Source: Scatophagus argus
Taxonomy: Eukaryota; Chordata; Actinopteri; Scatophagidae
NCBI RefSeq assembly: GCF_020382885.2
Contig: NC_058495.1
Span: 9,169,627-9,233,626 of the forward strand
Reading direction: 5' to 3'
Length of the DNA stretch: 64,000 nucleotides
Of this stretch, positions 61,301-64,000 are shown piece after piece. Below the pieces are notes generated by a model. It did no database searches, had not been told where the DNA came from, and worked only from the letters and a program-made list of their open reading frames with translations. The first letter of the stretch is position 1. Every line of letters starts with the position of its first letter. A program made the translations under genes and the position numbers.

Positions 61301-63939
61301 TCAATGGTCATGAGAAAAGGAGGTCAGCCCAGTACTACACAGGAGGAGCTTGTTAATGACCTGAAGGCAGTTGGGACCACAGTCACAAAGAGAACCATCA
61401 GTAACACACTACACCGCGAAGGATTAAAATCCTGCTGCGTGCGCAAGGTTCCTCTGCTGATAAAGGCACATGTACAGGCCTGTCTGAAGTTTGCCAAAGA
61501 ACACCTGGACGATCCAGAGGAGGCTTGTGAGAAGGTGTTGTGGTCAGATGAGACCTAAATCGAGGTATTTGGCATCAAGTTCACTGTGTTTGGAGGAAGA
61601 TGCTTTGGGAATGTTTGTCAGCTAAGGGGACAGGACGACTTCACTGTATCAAAGGGAGGATGAATGGGGCCATGTTCTGGAACATGTTGGGCGACAACCT
61701 CTTTCCCTCATTGAGAACACTGAAAATGGGTCATGGATGGGTCTTCCAGCATGACAATGACCCAAAACATATGGCCAAGGCAACAAAGAAGTGGCTCAAA
61801 AAGAAGCATATTAAGGTCCTGGAGTGGCCTAGCCAGTCTCCAGACCTCAACCCATTGAAAATCTGTGGAGGGAGCTGAAACTTCAAGTTGCCAAGCGACA
61901 TCCTCAGAACCTTAAGGATCTGGAGAGGATCTGCTAAGAGGAGTGGACCAAAATCCCTCCCAAGATCTGTGCAAACCTGGTGCAAACTGCAACAAATGTC
62001 TGAGCTATGTGCTTGCCAACAAAGGTTTCTCCACCAAGTATTATGTCCTATTGTCCAGGGATCAAATATTTATTTCATGCAAAAATTTGATAATAAATTA
62101 ATAAAATGTTTATGATGTTGTTATTCTGGATTTTTTTTTGTGATATTCTGTCTCTCAATGTCACAACGTACCTATGCAGCGAGGGGAAGGGTCCTCGCTG
62201 TAGGGAAACTGCACTTGTTTTCTGCAAACTTTTTTTCTGCAAGTTTTTTTTCCCCATCTCCGAGGAGTAGCAATTTGTTTTTTCACATTTCAATTCACAT
62301 GATCACGTCAATATTCCTTGTCCTCGCACTTTCATCCAATTTTCCCCACTAACTCACTCTGTGAGGCAAGACAGCTCTAGATATCAGAAAGTGTGAAAGA
62401 TTTGTATTAAAAAGTGTTTGGCAGGCAACTTGATGGTAGACTGACCTGGTGAGCTCGCAGCAGTGCCTGTTAGTGATAATTGAAAAAACTAATGGTTTTT
62501 CATCTCCTCCATCCACAACTGTTAAAATTCAGCGACACCACAGCGCCCTCAGTCAGATGCACACAGATCTGACTTCCGCCTGACAAACAGCATGTACAAG
62601 TGTTTGTGATATCATGTCTTTGTGCCTGTATCTGTGTCTGTAGCTCTTTCTTGAGTTTCTGCTCACAAGACTTGGAGAGAGAGTGTGAGGTCAGACTGGG
62701 ATTTGTTCAGCTTTATTCAACACACAGTTTCACTTATTGTTTTAGGCATCAGTGTTGGAATCCAGAGGTGGTGCAGCAGTGACTTGCATGATCATGAACT
62801 CAATTTTGAGTTCATGAGGATTTCTCTCACCAAATGACATCTAAAATTAGTTGTCAAAAACAATATTTCTGACTGACCAATATGACGCAGTATTTCACTC
62901 GCATTCTTACACTGTATTTAACAGTAGCATGTATACTGTATGTACACATTATTTTATAGGAGGGTTTCAAAAAAGCTATGAAGATGGTTGGGCAGGAGTT
63001 CCTGGACCGGCTGGAGTTCTGCCAGTCATCCTGGTTGCCAGCTCGTGCAGTGGTGGAAGAAGCTGTTAAGGGGAGGCATCAGGTACAAACCCTTACCCAG
63101 TGTCTCTCTGTTGCTCTCAGTGGATTGGCAGAAATGGTGAAATTGTAGTTTAGTATGGAGCCAGGCCTTGGAAGAAAAAATTTAACATTGAAAAACTTGT
63201 ATCGTTGTTGAAAAAAATTTTGTATTGCCAATGAAACAGTTATTTCAACAAAAACTTAATCAAAAACTGTTCCACTGGGGAAAAAAAACAATACATATGC
63301 ATCACTCTCACTGCCACCCCCAAAAACAACTTAAAGAAGAACTCTGGGTTTTCTTCATGCCTAATTTCTTCTATCTCAGGTGCTGCATGATTTTCATTTT
63401 TGATGGTCCCATGTTTTTTTTTCCCCCCAGTTGAACATTTTTAATCTTTTCCGTTTTTGCAGTACAGGTTTTTCAATGCCAGTGTTTATTCTTTCGGTTC
63501 AAATTTTCATTTCAGTCGTATATTGTTTCTTTTTATAATGCCAAAAATTGACTGTTCTCATGTTGAGAAGCTTGATTATGAAGCTGTAAAAAAATCAAGC
63601 CATTGTTAGACTATTCTTTCTCTTTGTCTTTATTTTCAAAGAAATCCTAAATTACACAGAAAACTGCTGTTGTTTCTGAAGGTCCCCATTCTTTGTGTCT
63701 GCCGTTTACCTTGCACATTAGTAACACATGATTTTCTGGTTCTCTTCACATTTCCAGGTAGATCCCAGTGGGGAGGTGGTGATGTTCTCCCAGGGTGGGT
63801 GTCCATGGAAGGAGCATCTGTTTGCCCTGGAGATCGAGCTTCAGGTGGAGACGCCTATCAAGTTTGTCCTTTACCCTGACCAGAATGGACAATGGAGGGT
63901 CCAGTGTGTCCCCGCTGGGCTCAACACCTTCCAGAACAG
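52329..63939 (+). CDS. myg1: MYG1 exonuclease (UPF0160 family), last exon beyond the window
   Basis: Exons: 52329-52604, 53146-53258, 56913-57072, 58188-58337, 62960-63082, 63758-63939 (ending AG|GTGTGA, leaving phase 2). They total 1004 nt, about 334 of an expected ~380 aa. Residues 1-60 form a basic, Ser/Arg-rich presequence that suggests mitochondrial import. Next come [13 protein letters not shown] (67-78), [12 protein letters not shown] and RYDHHQR (D126/H127/H128, the DHH-type metal site), then [68 protein letters not shown] and CPWKEHL. All match human MYG1 blocks in order. MYG1 is reported as a 3'-5' RNA exonuclease of nucleus and mitochondria that coordinates RNA processing in both. 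In human it lies nearer PFDN5/AAAS on 12q13, on the other side of AMHR2, so its place next to MAP3K12 here implies a local rearrangement. Confidence 0.95.
53580..53895. other. Candidate conserved noncoding element in MYG1 intron 2
   Basis: This 300-base patch is richer in G/C than the surrounding intron and open on both strands, with words such as 'agtgataattagtgctcctt' and 'caattgaatggccccctgct'. No protein family is recognisable and the flanking MYG1 phases need no extra exon. Confidence 0.35.
53964..54060 (+). repeat. Dispersed percomorph repeat, copy 3, in MYG1 intron 2
   Basis: 'ttaaaggagtagtttaacat' 'tttaggagatatgctta' is a third copy of the family at 25624 and 38911, shorter and more diverged. 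Confidence 0.6.
54240..54510 (-). mobile_element. L1-type LINE reverse transcriptase remnant
   Basis: Read on the minus strand from about 54510 downwards, the sequence translates to [20 protein letters not shown], then AQTIR, then [11 protein letters not shown]. These are the RT motifs of L1-clade LINEs (QGCPLSPLLF...LEPLA and YADDV), with the catalytic YADD decayed to YAND. After a T-rich slip the frame changes to [11 protein letters not shown], a stop follows, and then FSGYKI, also an L1 block. The rest of the element is absent or unrecognisable, so this is a dead fragment. Confidence 0.75.
55560..55985. other. Candidate conserved noncoding element in MYG1 intron 2
   Basis: About 400 bases with clustered homeodomain-type words (GCCAATTAGCCC, TTTTAATGGCTG, CCTAATTAAGCC, TTTTATTTATG) and low repeat content inside an otherwise AT-rich intron. 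It is open in one frame (148 codons) but shows no domain or splice logic. An enhancer is more likely than an exon. Confidence 0.35.
57073..58187 (+). other. MYG1 intron 3
   Basis: A 1.1 kb intron with no recognised exon or repeat. Phases on both sides match. Confidence 0.5.
58708..58977 (+). mobile_element. tRNA-derived SINE with (CTTTAA)n tail
   Basis: The head is tRNA-like. Box A is TGGATCAGCGGTTAGGGT (near 58713-58730) and box B is GGTTCGATTCC (58757-58767), at a spacing suited to RNA polymerase III. The body carries 'gaggtacccttgagcaaggt' 'acctaaccc', 'ctgctccccgggcgctgcac' and 'gggttaaatgcagagaacaa' 'atttcg', typical of fish tRNA-derived SINEs. It ends in four CTTTAA units. It lies in MYG1 intron 4 in the same orientation as the gene. 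Confidence 0.85.
59263..60891 (-). mobile_element. Full-length Tc1-like DNA transposon
   Basis: The element is 1629 bases and begins and ends with CAGTGGCTTGCGAAAC and its reverse complement, flanked on both sides by TA (59261-59262 and 60892-60893), the Tc1/mariner target duplication. The inverted repeats reach inward about 212 bases on each side (59263-59474 and 60679-60891) with a few mismatches. The single gene between them is uninterrupted. It sits in MYG1 intron 4, opposite to the gene. Confidence 0.93.
59481..60500 (-). CDS. Tc1-like transposase, apparently intact
   Basis: 339 aa in one exon, close to the usual 340 for Tc1 transposases. The N-terminus has a paired-like helix-turn-helix ([33 protein letters not shown]), the GRPP hinge (SGRPPKLS) and a second HTH ([20 protein letters not shown]). 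The catalytic domain carries [38 protein letters not shown] and [10 protein letters not shown]. Counting from the Asp of QQDND to the Glu of PIENLW gives 34 residues between them, the DD34E spacing of the Tc1 group. No stop, frameshift or missing catalytic residue is visible. The enzyme cuts and pastes its own element at TA sites. Whether it is expressed is unknown. Confidence 0.93.
   Translation of the reverse strand: MKNKEHTRQVRDTVVEKFKAGFGYKKISQALNIPRSTVQAIILKWKEYQTTANLPRSGRPPKLSAHTRRRLIRDAAKRPMITLDELQRSTAEVGESVHRTTISRILHKSGLYGRVARRKPFLKDIHKKCRLKFATSHLGDTPNMWKKVLWSDETKIELFGNNARRYVWCKSSTAHHPQHTIPTVKHGGGSIMVWACFSSAGTGKMVKIDGKMDGAKYRTILEENLMESAKDLRLGRRFVFQQDNDPKHKAKATMEWFTKKHIKVLEWPSQSPDLNPIENLWKELKTAVHKRSPSNLTELELFCKEEWAKISVSRCAKLIETYPKRLAAVIAAKGGATKY
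60894..60935. repeat. AT microsatellite between the two Tc1 elements
   Basis: 'tatctatctatatatatata' follows the right TA of the intact element. Confidence 0.7.
60936..62160 (+). mobile_element. Decayed second Tc1-like transposon
   Basis: The ends CATTGAGAGGCAGAATATCA and, in reverse complement, CATTGAGAGACAGAATATCA extend into inverted repeats that both contain 'tttgcatgaaataaatattt' 'gatccc'. In related fish elements I recall an outer block beyond the 'gagagacagaata' words, which is absent here at both ends. No clear TA duplication is seen. It is only 44 bases from the intact element and in the opposite orientation. Confidence 0.75.
61203..61925 (+). pseudogene. Broken Tc1-like transposase
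   Basis: It starts [20 protein letters not shown], a normal Tc1 start, and reads to VLWSDET, where the next codon is a stop (61556-61558). The frame then shifts: [34 protein letters not shown] and [10 protein letters not shown] are in another frame, and a further shift occurs at about 61855 just before the catalytic glutamate region. At least one stop and two frameshifts make it non-functional. Confidence 0.85.
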
Positions 63940-64000
63940 GTGTGACTTCTATTTTTAGTTACATTTTATTAAAGGTTATTTAAATGCCATTTCTGCTTCA

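Overview
The window is vertebrate nuclear DNA, most likely from a percomorph (spiny-rayed) teleost fish. Genes are split by short GT-AG introns. The order AMHR2 - PRR13 - PCBP2 - MAP3K12 matches human 12q13. The dispersed repeats (Tc1-like transposons, a tRNA-derived SINE, an L1 remnant, LINE tails and several short repeat families) are typical of fish. I have no alignment, so the species is not named. An intact amhr2 argues against cyprinids such as zebrafish, which I recall as lacking it.

Layout, left to right. (1) 579-2052, minus: the 5' half of a CDCA7-family gene; its zinc-finger exons lie off the left edge. (2) 3523-9975, plus: complete AMHR2, the type II receptor for anti-Mullerian hormone, 11 exons and about 510 aa. 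(3) 11888-14027, plus: PRR13, about 167 aa. (4) 16594-26262, plus: PCBP2 with three KH domains and two alternative last coding exons. (5) 29592-41412, minus: complete MAP3K12 (DLK), 13 coding exons and about 942 aa, convergent with PCBP2, with a noncoding first exon near 43.4 kb. (6) About 44-52.3 kb: no convincing gene. (7) 52329 to past 63939, plus: MYG1 exonuclease, six exons visible and the last one off the right edge. MYG1 intron 4 holds a SINE, an apparently intact Tc1-like transposon with perfect TA duplications and long inverted repeats, and a decayed second Tc1-like copy. Intron 2 holds an L1 reverse-transcriptase remnant.

The genes do not form a pathway. They cover DNA methylation and chromatin (CDCA7), gonad differentiation (AMHR2), a small His/Ser-rich nuclear protein (PRR13), mRNA stability and translation (PCBP2), neuronal stress kinase signalling (MAP3K12) and mitochondrial/nuclear RNA processing (MYG1). 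Exon borders were set by hand from splice consensus, reading-frame continuity and remembered human proteins. For every gene the phases of all joined exons agree.

The most interesting observations are: a long alternative terminal exon of PCBP2 whose C-terminus resembles that of its paralogue PCBP4; a CDCA7 paralogue next to amhr2, which may be an ohnologue lost in mammals; the intact Tc1-like element; and the amhr2 locus itself, a recurrent teleost sex-determination gene.
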